DNA of 64,000 nucleotides, from the NCBI GenBank assembly GCA_017427775.1, contig JAFRSD010000005.1, forward strand, positions 62,001 to 126,000, given 5' to 3'. Made by a program: the position numbers and the translations under genes. Of the stretch, positions 14,963 through 22,614 are shown in pieces; positions within the stretch are counted from its first letter, which is position 1; every line of letters begins with the position of its first letter. The stretch comes from Lachnospiraceae bacterium. Its GTDB lineage: Bacteria; Bacillota; Clostridia; Lachnospirales; Lachnospiraceae. A model generated the notes under the pieces. It was not told the origin of the DNA. It did no database searches and was given only the letters and a program-made list of their open reading frames with translations.

Positions 14963-16453
14963 TCACAAAGAGGTAAGCTCTTCCACGCCGGAATCTGCCT
15001 GATCCACTCCGGGATCCTTGTTCGTCATCACGACGGAAACCTCCCCGGTCGCGACATTGATCTTCAACATGCACTGTCCGTTCTCTCCCCAGCCCTGCGA
15101 CACAAGCGTGTCATCGCCGCGCCGGAATATACCAAGGCCCACCCACGAAAAATTCTCCGCAGGCTTGATCATCTCCCGTGCTGAAGCACTGCTTAGGATT
15201 GAGCTTCTGCCGTTTACCGCCTCGATAAATGCTTCGGCGATCGCCATCAATTCCCCCGGCGTGCTCCACAAGCCCGAAGCCGCAAGGTCCGGGATCTGAG
15301 GGTATTTTCCGGGGATCAGTGTGCCTTCACTGTCGTATCCTGATGCCATGGTTTGGCTCTGTTCCCGAAGCTCAAGATTCCGGAGTGAACCGAAGAAAGT
15401 CTTCTGCAAACGAAGCGGCTCAAAAACATTTTCCGCGACAACTTCTTCGAAGCTGCGGCCCGTAATCTCCTGAATCAACAATTGCAGCACGCAGTAACCT
15501 GCGTCACTGTATTCGAACTCCGTTCCGGGCTGTACTTCCGCCGTTGCCCGCCGGTTGTTATATGCGGTTCTGCCTTCGAGAACATCCAACAGACCGACCT
15601 CGGGATCATTGCGTCTCAGTCCGTAAAATGAATCCTCCCCGTCGACGATCCCTGCGGTGTGACTGAGGAGCGATCGTATCGTCGCATCGCTCTCCGTTCC
15701 GTCCGCCGCAAGCAGCTTCCACGGCGAAAGATAGTTGTTGACCGGTTCGTCGATACGGATCAGTCCCTTCTCCTCCAGTTTCATCACGGTTATAGCGGTG
15801 ATAAACTTCGAAATCGAACAGGCCGGAAAGGCGGTATCCCCGTCCACAGGTATGGTATGCTCCGCATCGGCCAATCCGTCATATTTCAAAACCTCTCTTC
15901 CGGCGGCGTCCCTGTAGGCGCAGCTCACCCCCGGAAAGCGTTCATAGATCTGCCGCTCGGGACTGTCGGGAGCAAGATTCATATACTCCTTAAGTGCCAT
16001 GTACTCGCGCTGATAGGAGCCTCTTTTCTCTTCGCTTACATCGGCATAGGACTCATGTTTTGCGAACAGCTCAATCGCATCCTGCAGCGGGATCCACTCC
16101 GGTTGTACTCCGCGACGCTTTTCTGCATCGGTCAGTTTCATCTGCCCTCTTCCGGTCACTTCGCAGATGAAGAAAAAGCCCGAATAGCGGTATTCTTCGT
16201 AATACTCACACATGAACAGGAACCGTCTTACCGGACGGACAATGTACCCCGTTTCTTCTTCGACTTCCCGGACCACGCAGTCCTCCGGAGTCTCTCCTTC
16301 TTCCATTCCGCCTCCCGGCATAAGCCACCAGCCGGAGTTTAATTCATGCGTGAGAAGGATCTTCCCGTCCTGCACAATGACAGCCCGACAGCCTTCCCGC
16401 GTCTTCGTATAGGTCTCAAACCGGTTTGCGCCCAGTATTTCTACAGTCTTCAT
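14963..16453 (-). CDS. Nudix hydrolase fused to class C-like serine beta-lactamase domain
   Basis: This 496-aa protein has a complete Nudix box at residues 47-70 (GGGMEEGETPED to REVEEETGY). From about residue 165 on is a beta-lactamase-fold serine hydrolase with SISK (213-216), HTAG near 265, and YSD (315-317) where YxN is usual. The last motif is WGENGQ rather than KTG. Nudix domains cleave nucleoside-diphosphate-linked compounds; the second domain could be an esterase or peptidase. No signal peptide is present, so it is cytoplasmic and unlikely to give beta-lactam resistance. ATG 16453 follows GAAGGGAAG. Confidence 0.8.
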   Translation of the reverse strand: MKTVEILGANRFETYTKTREGCRAVIVQDGKILLTHELNSGWWLMPGGGMEEGETPEDCVVREVEEETGYIVRPVRRFLFMCEYYEEYRYSGFFFICEVTGRGQMKLTDAEKRRGVQPEWIPLQDAIELFAKHESYADVSEEKRGSYQREYMALKEYMNLAPDSPERQIYERFPGVSCAYRDAAGREVLKYDGLADAEHTIPVDGDTAFPACSISKFITAITVMKLEEKGLIRIDEPVNNYLSPWKLLAADGTESDATIRSLLSHTAGIVDGEDSFYGLRRNDPEVGLLDVLEGRTAYNNRRATAEVQPGTEFEYSDAGYCVLQLLIQEITGRSFEEVVAENVFEPLRLQKTFFGSLRNLELREQSQTMASGYDSEGTLIPGKYPQIPDLAASGLWSTPGELMAIAEAFIEAVNGRSSILSSASAREMIKPAENFSWVGLGIFRRGDDTLVSQGWGENGQCMLKINVATGEVSVVMTNKDPGVDQADSGVEELTSL

Positions 16454-16551
16454 AATCTTCCCTTCTGAAAAGATATTTATCCTTTTTTCCTTCCACGTTG
16501 CACACATGGGTGTCTTTTCATATCGGATTCCTCCAGTAGCTGAGTAATACT

Positions 16552-16580
16552 ATTATACCATTTATCACCATCTTTATAAA
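16552..16580 (-). promoter_or_regulatory. Promoter upstream of the Nudix fusion gene
   Basis: On the reverse strand a perfect TATAAT (16552-16557) lies 17 bases from a weak -35 TTTATA (16575-16580). It lies in the short AT-rich gap that also marks the border of the XRE/KilA-N cassette. Confidence 0.4.
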
Positions 16581-16611
16581 CACAAAGTAAAACAAAAAAT
16601 CTTAACGAGTT

Positions 16612-17325
16612 TCAACAGAATCGCTCATCTGCAAATCCCCATTCCTTTGAAACGGTATCTATCCATATAAATCTTTGATCACCGATAGGCATTCCGTCTC
16701 TGTAGGTGGAGAAATTATCAATCGTCAGCAATCCGTTCCAATAATCCGTCTTTCTCACCGGAGTGTGCCCGACTACTTGCATCATTCCTTTTGGATACAA
16801 CATTGCCCGTCCATCCTGCGGTCTCGCCCATATAGGAGAATCATCGCACCACATCTCATTCATCCCGGAAGAATTAATCTGCCTAAGCAAATCATCCAGT
16901 CCACCTTGATGATTTGGGAAAAAACAAGATACAAATACTTCCAATAAACCAGCATGGCTGAACAGTACATTGTCTATTCTATGGATGAATCCGATTGCGT
17001 CCTCAGGAAGAGACTCCTTAAGCATAGATATTCCGCCTAAAACCACACTCCTGGCCTCTTCAGAGTATCCCGACTCGTGAGCCTCCCAGACATAACTGAT
17101 ATCATGATTTCCATAACAAAACAGCATATCCGTATGCTTCTCTGTAAAACGAACGGCTCTTTCAAAAGTTTCTCTATAAAGACCAATGTTCATCTCCTGG
17201 TTCCAATCGTCCACTAAATCTCCCAGACACACGACTCGGTCGTATTCCCCTTGGGAAAGAATATCCTCTGCCCTGTCAAATATCCATGGTTTGAGATGAA
17301 TATCAGGTATAACAAATACTTTCAT
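16612..17325 (-). CDS. Calcineurin-like (PPP-type) metallophosphoesterase
   Basis: This 237-aa protein has the full metal site of the family: D8 and H10 (IPDIH), G35-D36 (GDLVDD), G72-N-H-D75, H124 (FSHAG) and VGHTP (H187). It resembles bacterial serine/threonine-type or diadenosine-tetraphosphate phosphatases. It begins one base after the KilA-N stop, and its ribosome site GAGGAGG lies inside the last codons of that gene, so the two are coupled. The DNA is more AT-rich than its neighbours. A role in signalling or in the cassette's biology is inferred from context only. Confidence 0.8.
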   Translation of the reverse strand: MKVFVIPDIHLKPWIFDRAEDILSQGEYDRVVCLGDLVDDWNQEMNIGLYRETFERAVRFTEKHTDMLFCYGNHDISYVWEAHESGYSEEARSVVLGGISMLKESLPEDAIGFIHRIDNVLFSHAGLLEVFVSCFFPNHQGGLDDLLRQINSSGMNEMWCDDSPIWARPQDGRAMLYPKGMMQVVGHTPVRKTDYWNGLLTIDNFSTYRDGMPIGDQRFIWIDTVSKEWGFADERFC

Positions 17326-18036
17326 TTACAATCCTCCTCGGGAAGTTGCTTGGTAACCATCTTGTTCGCCAGCCTTTATTTGCTTGCTTATATTCTCTGC
17401 TTCGCTTAGAATTCTAATCTGATATTCTGCTATTTCCTTTAATACCTCGTAGCGTTCTGCTTTCCCCTTTCCTTCACGAATCATCTGTGCATTATGGCTT
17501 TCGAGATTTGAAAGAACAGTGAGTTCATTAATAGATGCATAATCCCGAACATTACTATTCTTTGCAAGTCCCGGATTTGCATCCCTCTCAATTTTCTTTA
17601 AATCATTCTCCTGGGTTTTCAGACGTTGGAATTCTCTAATCAGATATAGTTTAAAGACCGGATTAATTGCTGATGCAAACTCAAAGGCGATATCTTTATG
17701 AGCAAAGGTTCCCCCGTATCTGCCTATTTTAACAAACAATCCTATTGCATCCGTTTTTTCAACCCATTCAGAAACACTTGGCGTAAATGTTACTAATCCC
17801 ACATCTTTTTTAAAGTGTTCAGATTCGAACACTTTAAACCTCAGATTATACATTTCCTCCCATGTAGATAAGAATTCCAATGTGGATCGATTTCGCAGCC
17901 AATTTCGTATAACGTCAGCTGCTCTTGAATTATCTGATTTTGCTGCGGCCATATCAGTTATGCAAATAAAATCTTCCTCATCTGACAGTGATACAGTTAT
18001 TGGAATGTCCTGTACAGTTATTATTCTATTCTTCAT
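17326..18036 (-). CDS. KilA-N domain protein
   Basis: This protein of about 236 aa has a KilA-N-type DNA-binding core (ICITDMAAAKSDNSRAADVI, then RNWLRNRSTLEFLSTWE) and the later GRYGGTFAHKDIAFEFA and FKLYLIREFQRLK. The C-terminal part is helical and charged. KilA-N proteins occur in phages and mobile or defence-related islands. The start at 18036 lies 9 bases after GGAGG; two upstream ATGs are less well spaced. It is transcribed from the promoter inside the double operator, divergent from the XRE gene, and coupled to the phosphatase gene. Confidence 0.8.
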   Translation of the reverse strand: MKNRIITVQDIPITVSLSDEEDFICITDMAAAKSDNSRAADVIRNWLRNRSTLEFLSTWEEMYNLRFKVFESEHFKKDVGLVTFTPSVSEWVEKTDAIGLFVKIGRYGGTFAHKDIAFEFASAINPVFKLYLIREFQRLKTQENDLKKIERDANPGLAKNSNVRDYASINELTVLSNLESHNAQMIREGKGKAERYEVLKEIAEYQIRILSEAENISKQIKAGEQDGYQATSRGGL

Positions 18037-18050
18037 TGACATATCCCTCC

Positions 18051-18079
18051 TTGACATGATAAGTAATTACTGGTATATT
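18051..18079 (+). promoter_or_regulatory. Promoter of the XRE repressor
   Basis: TTGACA (18051-18056) and TATATT (18074-18079) are 17 bases apart. The -10 directly abuts the left operator arm at 18080, so a bound protein would block the start of transcription. Confidence 0.7.
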
Positions 18080-18117
18080 ATTACCAATGGTAACATTATA
18101 TCGTTACCATTGGTAAT
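18080..18117. promoter_or_regulatory. Double operator between XRE and KilA-N genes
   Basis: ATTACCAATGGTAAC (18080-18094) is repeated as its exact inverted complement GTTACCATTGGTAAT (18103-18117), with an 8-base spacer. Each 15-base arm is itself nearly palindromic (TTACC/GGTAA), so two repressor dimers could bind. The arms cover the spacer of the leftward promoter and the start region of both divergent promoters. The XRE protein beside it is the obvious ligand. Confidence 0.8.
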
Positions 18118-18123
18118 CGTCAA
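18095..18123 (-). promoter_or_regulatory. Promoter of the KilA-N/phosphatase operon
   Basis: On the reverse strand TTGACG (18118-18123) and TATAAT (18095-18100) are 17 bases apart. The -10 occupies the space between the two operator arms, and one arm fills the -35/-10 spacer. Confidence 0.7.
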
Positions 18124-18134
18124 GGAGGTGCTCT

Positions 18135-18485
18135 ATGAATTCTTCTTCCCAAACACTTATTCCCGAAAGACTGCTTTCCGCGCGAGAGCAGCTCCATCTT
18201 TCGAAAGCAGAAGCTGCAAGGCGAATCGGGCTGACATCAGCATCCTATGTCAGATACGAAGCAGGCGACCGCTGTCCCTCTCCGCAAGTCGTTACGACAA
18301 TCGCGGAGAAACTGGGAACATCAGTCGCCTTTCTTTTGGGTGAATCGGATGATTTTTCTCCTGATATAATAAGAATTTCCAAAAAAGATGAACCGCTCTT
18401 ATTTGAGCTTATTAACGATGTGCGGAATGCAAATGACGCAACCCTGCAACGATTGCTCAGTTATTTTCATCGGCTAAAAAAATAA
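18135..18485 (+). CDS. XRE-family transcriptional repressor
   Basis: This 116-aa protein has a lambda Cro/CI-type helix-turn-helix at residues 14-68 (LHLSKAEAARRIGLTSASYVR, EAGDRCPSPQVV) followed by VAFLLGE and a helical C-terminal part. It has a strong AAGGAGG site. It is transcribed away from the KilA-N operon, with the double operator between them, which implies self-repression and repression of the operon. It is the only plus-strand gene in a long minus-strand run. Confidence 0.85.
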   Translation: MNSSSQTLIPERLLSAREQLHLSKAEAARRIGLTSASYVRYEAGDRCPSPQVVTTIAEKLGTSVAFLLGESDDFSPDIIRISKKDEPLLFELINDVRNANDATLQRLLSYFHRLKK

Positions 18486-18503
18486 TCTCCGGGAGTATGC
18501 AAG

Positions 18504-19007
18504 TCAATGAACGGTTGAATTGTTATTCCCTGTCCTGATCAGGTGCCCTTCCTGTATCGCCGCGAATGTCGCCACCATACTGACTATCATTCCGCTGATT
18601 TTCAAATCGATAAATGTTAACGTCAGCGGAAGCACAAAAAGCATTACGCCCGTCACCTTATTCATTACCGTATGTAGCACAACAATATCTTTTCGCATTA
18701 CATACCCGGAAACCAGATTGATTGCCTTGATCACGGCAATCACAATGATCCAGATGATAAGCGGAGTCGGTATATGAAGGACCGGAATCAGTTTATAAAG
18801 ACACACAGCGACCAATACGAAATCAGCCACTGTGTCGAACTTTGATCCGAACTCGCTGACACGTCCCATTTTCCGCGCAATCGGGCCGTCTGCCATATCG
18901 CTGAGCCCCGCAGTGATATACAAGGCATAGAATGCCGGCGAAAACACGGGGCAGAACAGCAAAACTATACTGCAAATGATTCTGATACAGGTTATGAGAT
19001 TTGCCAT
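18504..19007 (-). CDS. CDP-alcohol phosphatidyltransferase family protein
   Basis: This protein of about 167 aa has several membrane helices and the full family motif D-x2-D-G-x2-A-R-x8-G-x3-D-x3-D (DMADGPIARKMG, then FGSKFDTVAD, residues about 38-63). It should transfer a phosphatidyl group from CDP-diacylglycerol to an alcohol acceptor in the membrane; which lipid it makes cannot be told. The start at 19007 uses AAGGAATA, which lies inside the last codons of a GNAT remnant. It is short but within family range. Confidence 0.8.
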   Translation of the reverse strand: MANLITCIRIICSIVLLFCPVFSPAFYALYITAGLSDMADGPIARKMGRVSEFGSKFDTVADFVLVAVCLYKLIPVLHIPTPLIIWIIVIAVIKAINLVSGYVMRKDIVVLHTVMNKVTGVMLFVLPLTLTFIDLKISGMIVSMVATFAAIQEGHLIRTGNNNSTVH

Positions 19008-19093
19008 TATTCCTTCCACACCGCATGCACATAGTCATCATAATCCGTTTCCTCAAACGGCCTTAAAACCAGTCTTTTCGTTTCGATTATCAT
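19007..19093 (-). pseudogene. N-terminal remnant of a RimJ/RimL-like GNAT
   Basis: A 28-codon frame reads MIIETKRLVLRPFEETDYDD, the typical beginning of a RimJ/RimL acetyltransferase, then stops (TAA at 19007). The acetyl-CoA-binding part is missing. The stop overlaps the start codon of the CDP-alcohol phosphatidyltransferase, as if a deletion had joined the two genes. Confidence 0.6.
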
Positions 19094-19460
19094 CGCTGAT
19101 TTCCCCTTTTGCAAACAGATTGTCTTTACCCATTCCGCAAACATAGGGATTACTGTCATACATGTGACAGAACTCAAGAAATTGCTTTCTTTGCTCGGGG
19201 TCATTTACGATCTTAACCAGTATCTCATTTGGAATCGTTCTGGCAAAAGCGCCGGGACCGGCCAGCTCTACATTCTTTACGCCGTTTCTTTCAAGAATTC
19301 CTTTCAATTCATCCGGCGTAAAATGATATGAGATACTCCAGGGTGCCTCTCCTCTGTCATAGGCTTTCTTACTTTCTTCAACATCCCCGAAGAGCCCCGT
19401 TTCATAGGTCTTCATGATCGAATCTTTTGAACGTGTTTTCACGCTCTGCTTCAAGTTCAC
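19053..19460 (-). pseudogene. C-terminal fragment of a SAM-dependent methyltransferase
   Basis: The frame contains GLFGDVEESKKAYDRGEAPW, then SYHFTPDELKGILERNG and FARTIPNEILVKIVNDPEQR, which I recognise as the C-terminal part of a class I methyltransferase. The SAM-binding Rossmann half with its glycine motif is absent, and the upstream sequence changes to AT-rich DNA. This is a 5'-truncated gene. It may still be translated from ATG at 19415 (120 aa) but cannot be a working methyltransferase. Confidence 0.6.
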
Positions 19461-19927
19461 CCTTATCAGGCTGATTCCACATCCTTTCGGATATTTTGGT
19501 ACTGTAGTCCATAATCTATTTCCTTTTCTTTGTATCCTTAATCAAATAATTATCCTGCTAAAAATTCCATTATTCGTATTGACCTTTTTCCTTTACCATA
19601 GTATTATCCTTGTAAAAGAAATGGTTTTTTTGTCGTGTACAGCCTTACGGCTCAATCGGGTTGCTCGTTTCTTTTTTTATGTCTAAAATATCATACAAGT
19701 ATAATTTTTTATCTTCGGAATGTCTTACAATCAACGATGTATGAAACACATTATATCTTTCTATCTCTCCGGTTTCATTGTATACGGGCAATGCAAATCG
19801 TGAATCATATCGATACCAACCATACCACATTTCAAGCAATTCGCAATGCGTGGATTATATTCTGTTATTATTCCTCGCCTATAATTCTGTTATAGTCATC
19901 CACATTTATGCCGATCTGAATATAATA
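19461..19927. other. AT-rich gap with a mobile-element remnant and an orphan promoter
   Basis: No intact gene is visible in this 467-base stretch. On the plus strand TTGACC (19579-19584) and TATTAT (19602-19607) are 17 bases apart, but no gene follows. On the minus strand a 64-codon fragment (19645-19839) is listed separately. The base composition is much richer in AT than the flanks, and the stretch separates truncated genes from the RlmD fusion gene. Confidence 0.5.
19645..19839 (-). pseudogene. C-terminal fragment of a phage/ICE large protein
   Basis: The frame reads RYDSRFALPVYNETGEIERY, then VRHSEDKKLYLYDILDIKKE and TSNPIEP before its stop. I recall this ending from very large polyvalent proteins of conjugative elements and phages in Clostridia. 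No convincing start or upstream domain is present. It is probably a scar of a lost mobile element. Confidence 0.45.
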
Positions 19928-21961
19928 CTATGAGTTTCTGACGCGCTCAAGGAGACAACAGGTTTCGACGTGCTCAGTCCACGGGAACATATCGACCGCC
20001 TGAATGCGTTCCGCTGCCCAGCCCTTTGCCTTAAACAGACCGAGATCTCTGGCCAACGTGTCGGGATCGCAGGATATGTACACCACGCGTTTCGGAGCAA
20101 GCGTATTCACTGCTTTGATGAATTCCGGCGTGCTTCCGCTTCTCGGCGGATCCATGAACACAACATCCGCTTGCTCACCGCTTTCCGCAAGCTTCACCAT
20201 ATATTCGCCGGCGTCTCCGCACAGGAAACGGATGTTACGCACATCATTTCTTTTCGCATTGCTGACGGCATCCTTTACCGCATCCGGATTCAACTCGATT
20301 CCGGTTACCTGCGCTGCTTTTCCTGCCGCACACAAGCCGATCGTTCCGATACCGCAATAGGCATCGATCACCTTTTCCTTCCCTGTCAATGCGGCAAATT
20401 CCATAGCGGTACTGTATAATACTTCCGTCTGCCGCGGATTGACCTGATAGAAGGACGACGGCGAGATCCGGAAACGCAGACCGCATAGGATATCTTCTAT
20501 GTATCCTTTTCCGTAAAGGACGATATTACGTTCTCCGAGCACCATACTCGTGTGCTTATCATTGATATTGAGGACGACCGTGGTAATCTCCGGATGAATG
20601 CGGCACAGTTCCTTTACAAAATTGTTCTTCGAAGGTAGGATGGGGTCGGAAAGCACCAGTACGACCATTACTTCTCCTGTCTTCTTTCCGATACGGATCA
20701 GTGCATGTCTTAAGAGTCCGTTTCCATAATCCTCATCGTAAACCGTATACTTAAAAGATTGTGCGAGTCGCGCCAGAGTCTTAAGAATTTCCGTTCCGAC
20801 CGTGTTCTCAATCCGGCAGTCCGTTACCGGTACAACCTTATGGGTTCCTTCCTCATAAATTCCGGTATAGATTCCCCTCTTCTTATCCCGGCCGAATATT
20901 CCGTGAACTTTATTCCGGTAATGCATCGGATCGGCCGCGCCGAGGATCGGAAGCGGCTTTTTATACTTATCGAGCAGCTTCGAAACGCGTCTCTGCTTCT
21001 TCTTGAGCTGTTCTTCATAAGGGATTCCCTGATAGTCGCAGCCGCCGCATTTCTTTGCAAACGGGCAGGGCGTGTCCGGGATAGGCGTACTCAATCCGAG
21101 AAGGTTCCACTCCACGCTTTCCGTAACCTCGTTGCCTCCTTCCGGCATGTCCGAAAGGTATGTGATCACAAGACCGCGGTTCTTCAGTACGAAACAGCGC
21201 TGGTTGCATTTGCCGGTGATACGGAAGCCGTCGCGGTACAGCTGTGTAAAAAGACCGTAGCCGCCTTCCCGGTTCGTCTGATGTACCGAAGTCATAAGCG
21301 CGATATACTCGGACGAAATGATCCGCTTACCGTCATACACGCCGTCATTCATAAGCATGAGACCGATACGGCTCAGTTCGTGAACCGTAAGCTGCATACC
21401 GGACGCCCCGTAAAACCACCCCTCCGGGCAGCGTGTATAAGGCGCTCCGTAAATGTGAAGCGGGTTCAGCAGATTCTCCTCTAAAAATGCCCACACGTCG
21501 CCACCGATGGCCTGCGAGAGTGCCACGCCGACAAGATATGCGGGAATATTGCTGTAATCAAAAGAACGCTCTCCCGGATTTTTAATCTTACAGGAAAGCG
21601 AATAACGAAGATAGCTCTCTTTCTCCTCTTCGGCAACACGGAAAGGAAATCCGATCACCGACATACACATGAACCGCTCTACGCTAAGTGTCCGAAAGAC
21701 TTCCGCCTGTTCAGGCGCAAGTTCGGCAACATAGCGGGCCGGCAAATACGACGCGATCGGCGCATCAAGGTCGATCAGGCCGCGGTCCCACGCGATTCCC
21801 ACGCCGAGGGAAAGCATTGTTTTTGTACAGGAATAAATCGGATACCGTGTCTTCTTGGTATCGCCGAAACGGTGCTTCAGCACACCGTTCTCGTATACCT
21901 CCGCACCGAATATTTTCCACCTGTTCTGTTCAATATCCTTCTGAAACGCCTCGAAATTCAT
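19928..21961 (-). CDS. rlmD: Serine hydrolase (beta-lactamase fold) fused to 23S rRNA uracil methyltransferase RlmD
   Basis: This 677-aa protein has two full domains. Residues 1-290 are a beta-lactamase/penicillin-binding-like serine hydrolase with SCTK (44-47), YSN (136-138) and ITGK (248-251). From about 295 to 677 is an RlmD/RumA-type enzyme that methylates uridine C5 in 23S rRNA: Fe-S ligands C299, C305, C308 and C382, the site FYQVNPRQTEVLY, the SAM motif DAYCGIGTIGL, DPPRSG, and catalytic C631 in SCDPDTLARDL. No stop or frameshift separates them. No signal peptide is seen. It overlaps the upstream gene by ATGA. Confidence 0.9.
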   Translation of the reverse strand: MNFEAFQKDIEQNRWKIFGAEVYENGVLKHRFGDTKKTRYPIYSCTKTMLSLGVGIAWDRGLIDLDAPIASYLPARYVAELAPEQAEVFRTLSVERFMCMSVIGFPFRVAEEEKESYLRYSLSCKIKNPGERSFDYSNIPAYLVGVALSQAIGGDVWAFLEENLLNPLHIYGAPYTRCPEGWFYGASGMQLTVHELSRIGLMLMNDGVYDGKRIISSEYIALMTSVHQTNREGGYGLFTQLYRDGFRITGKCNQRCFVLKNRGLVITYLSDMPEGGNEVTESVEWNLLGLSTPIPDTPCPFAKKCGGCDYQGIPYEEQLKKKQRRVSKLLDKYKKPLPILGAADPMHYRNKVHGIFGRDKKRGIYTGIYEEGTHKVVPVTDCRIENTVGTEILKTLARLAQSFKYTVYDEDYGNGLLRHALIRIGKKTGEVMVVLVLSDPILPSKNNFVKELCRIHPEITTVVLNINDKHTSMVLGERNIVLYGKGYIEDILCGLRFRISPSSFYQVNPRQTEVLYSTAMEFAALTGKEKVIDAYCGIGTIGLCAAGKAAQVTGIELNPDAVKDAVSNAKRNDVRNIRFLCGDAGEYMVKLAESGEQADVVFMDPPRSGSTPEFIKAVNTLAPKRVVYISCDPDTLARDLGLFKAKGWAAERIQAVDMFPWTEHVETCCLLERVRNS

Positions 21962-22593
21962 TCTTCCTCCCCCGTTCCGCTTTCAAGCTGTGGCCCGCTC
22001 GCATGTTCTAACAGCCAGTCAACCGTCAGTTCTCTCCGCATCTGCTCCCGCAACTGATTCTCATCATAAGTCGTCAGGAACTGTTCACGATCCGTGTAGC
22101 CTACGGAATCCATATAATCTGCTAACAGCTTCTCAAACTGATATGCCGTTACGGTGATATTCTCCCGTTCCGCGATTGCATCGAGGACTGCCTCTTCCTT
22201 CGCGACCTGAAGCGCCGAAGCCTTTACGTCCTTCCGGAGTTTCTCCTCGGTTGTTCCGAAGAAAGTATCAATGTATTGGGCAAGCGAGATCTTATTATAC
22301 TCGGCTTCCTCCTGATACACCTTCATGGTAGCCTCATACATCTTCTCGGCTTCTTTTTTAATCAGGCCTCCGAAGCGGGTACGGCTTACCACGAGATCCG
22401 TTACCTCGGTTCCTGCTTTGTCTCTGTCACTCGTATTGTAAGTCAGGGAAGAATAGTCTCCTAAACGGATAATGGACTTCTCACTAACGATATTATCCCA
22501 TATCGCATAGGTAAGAAGTCCAAAAAATACAAGACTGAATACGATTACAGAGACGATCAATAATCTATTGTGATTCTTCTTGTCTCTGTTCAC
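21958..22593 (-). CDS. Membrane-anchored helical protein resembling trigger factor/SurA-type foldases
   Basis: This 211-aa protein has an N-terminal membrane anchor (LLIVSVIVFSLVFFGLLTY, residues 11-29) and an outward helical domain. The helices (VAKEEAVLDAIAERENITVT, DREQFLTTYDENQLREQMRR) resemble the chaperone region of trigger factor or SurA-type proteins. It could help fold exported proteins. The start is GTG at 22593 with only a weak ribosome site, so it is uncertain. Its stop overlaps the start of the RlmD fusion gene. It resembles in layout the protein at 24508-25425. Confidence 0.6.
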   Translation of the reverse strand: MNRDKKNHNRLLIVSVIVFSLVFFGLLTYAIWDNIVSEKSIIRLGDYSSLTYNTSDRDKAGTEVTDLVVSRTRFGGLIKKEAEKMYEATMKVYQEEAEYNKISLAQYIDTFFGTTEEKLRKDVKASALQVAKEEAVLDAIAERENITVTAYQFEKLLADYMDSVGYTDREQFLTTYDENQLREQMRRELTVDWLLEHASGPQLESGTGEEE

Positions 22594-22614
22594 TTGTTTC
22601 TACCGCTTTCTGCG

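Noticed and set aside
1776-16453. Chromosomal integron cassette array
   Set aside because: No integrase gene and no repeated attC-like palindromes are seen between the genes.
14963-16453. True beta-lactam resistance gene
   Set aside because: There is no signal peptide, the protein is fused to a Nudix domain, and the KTG and YxN motifs are altered.
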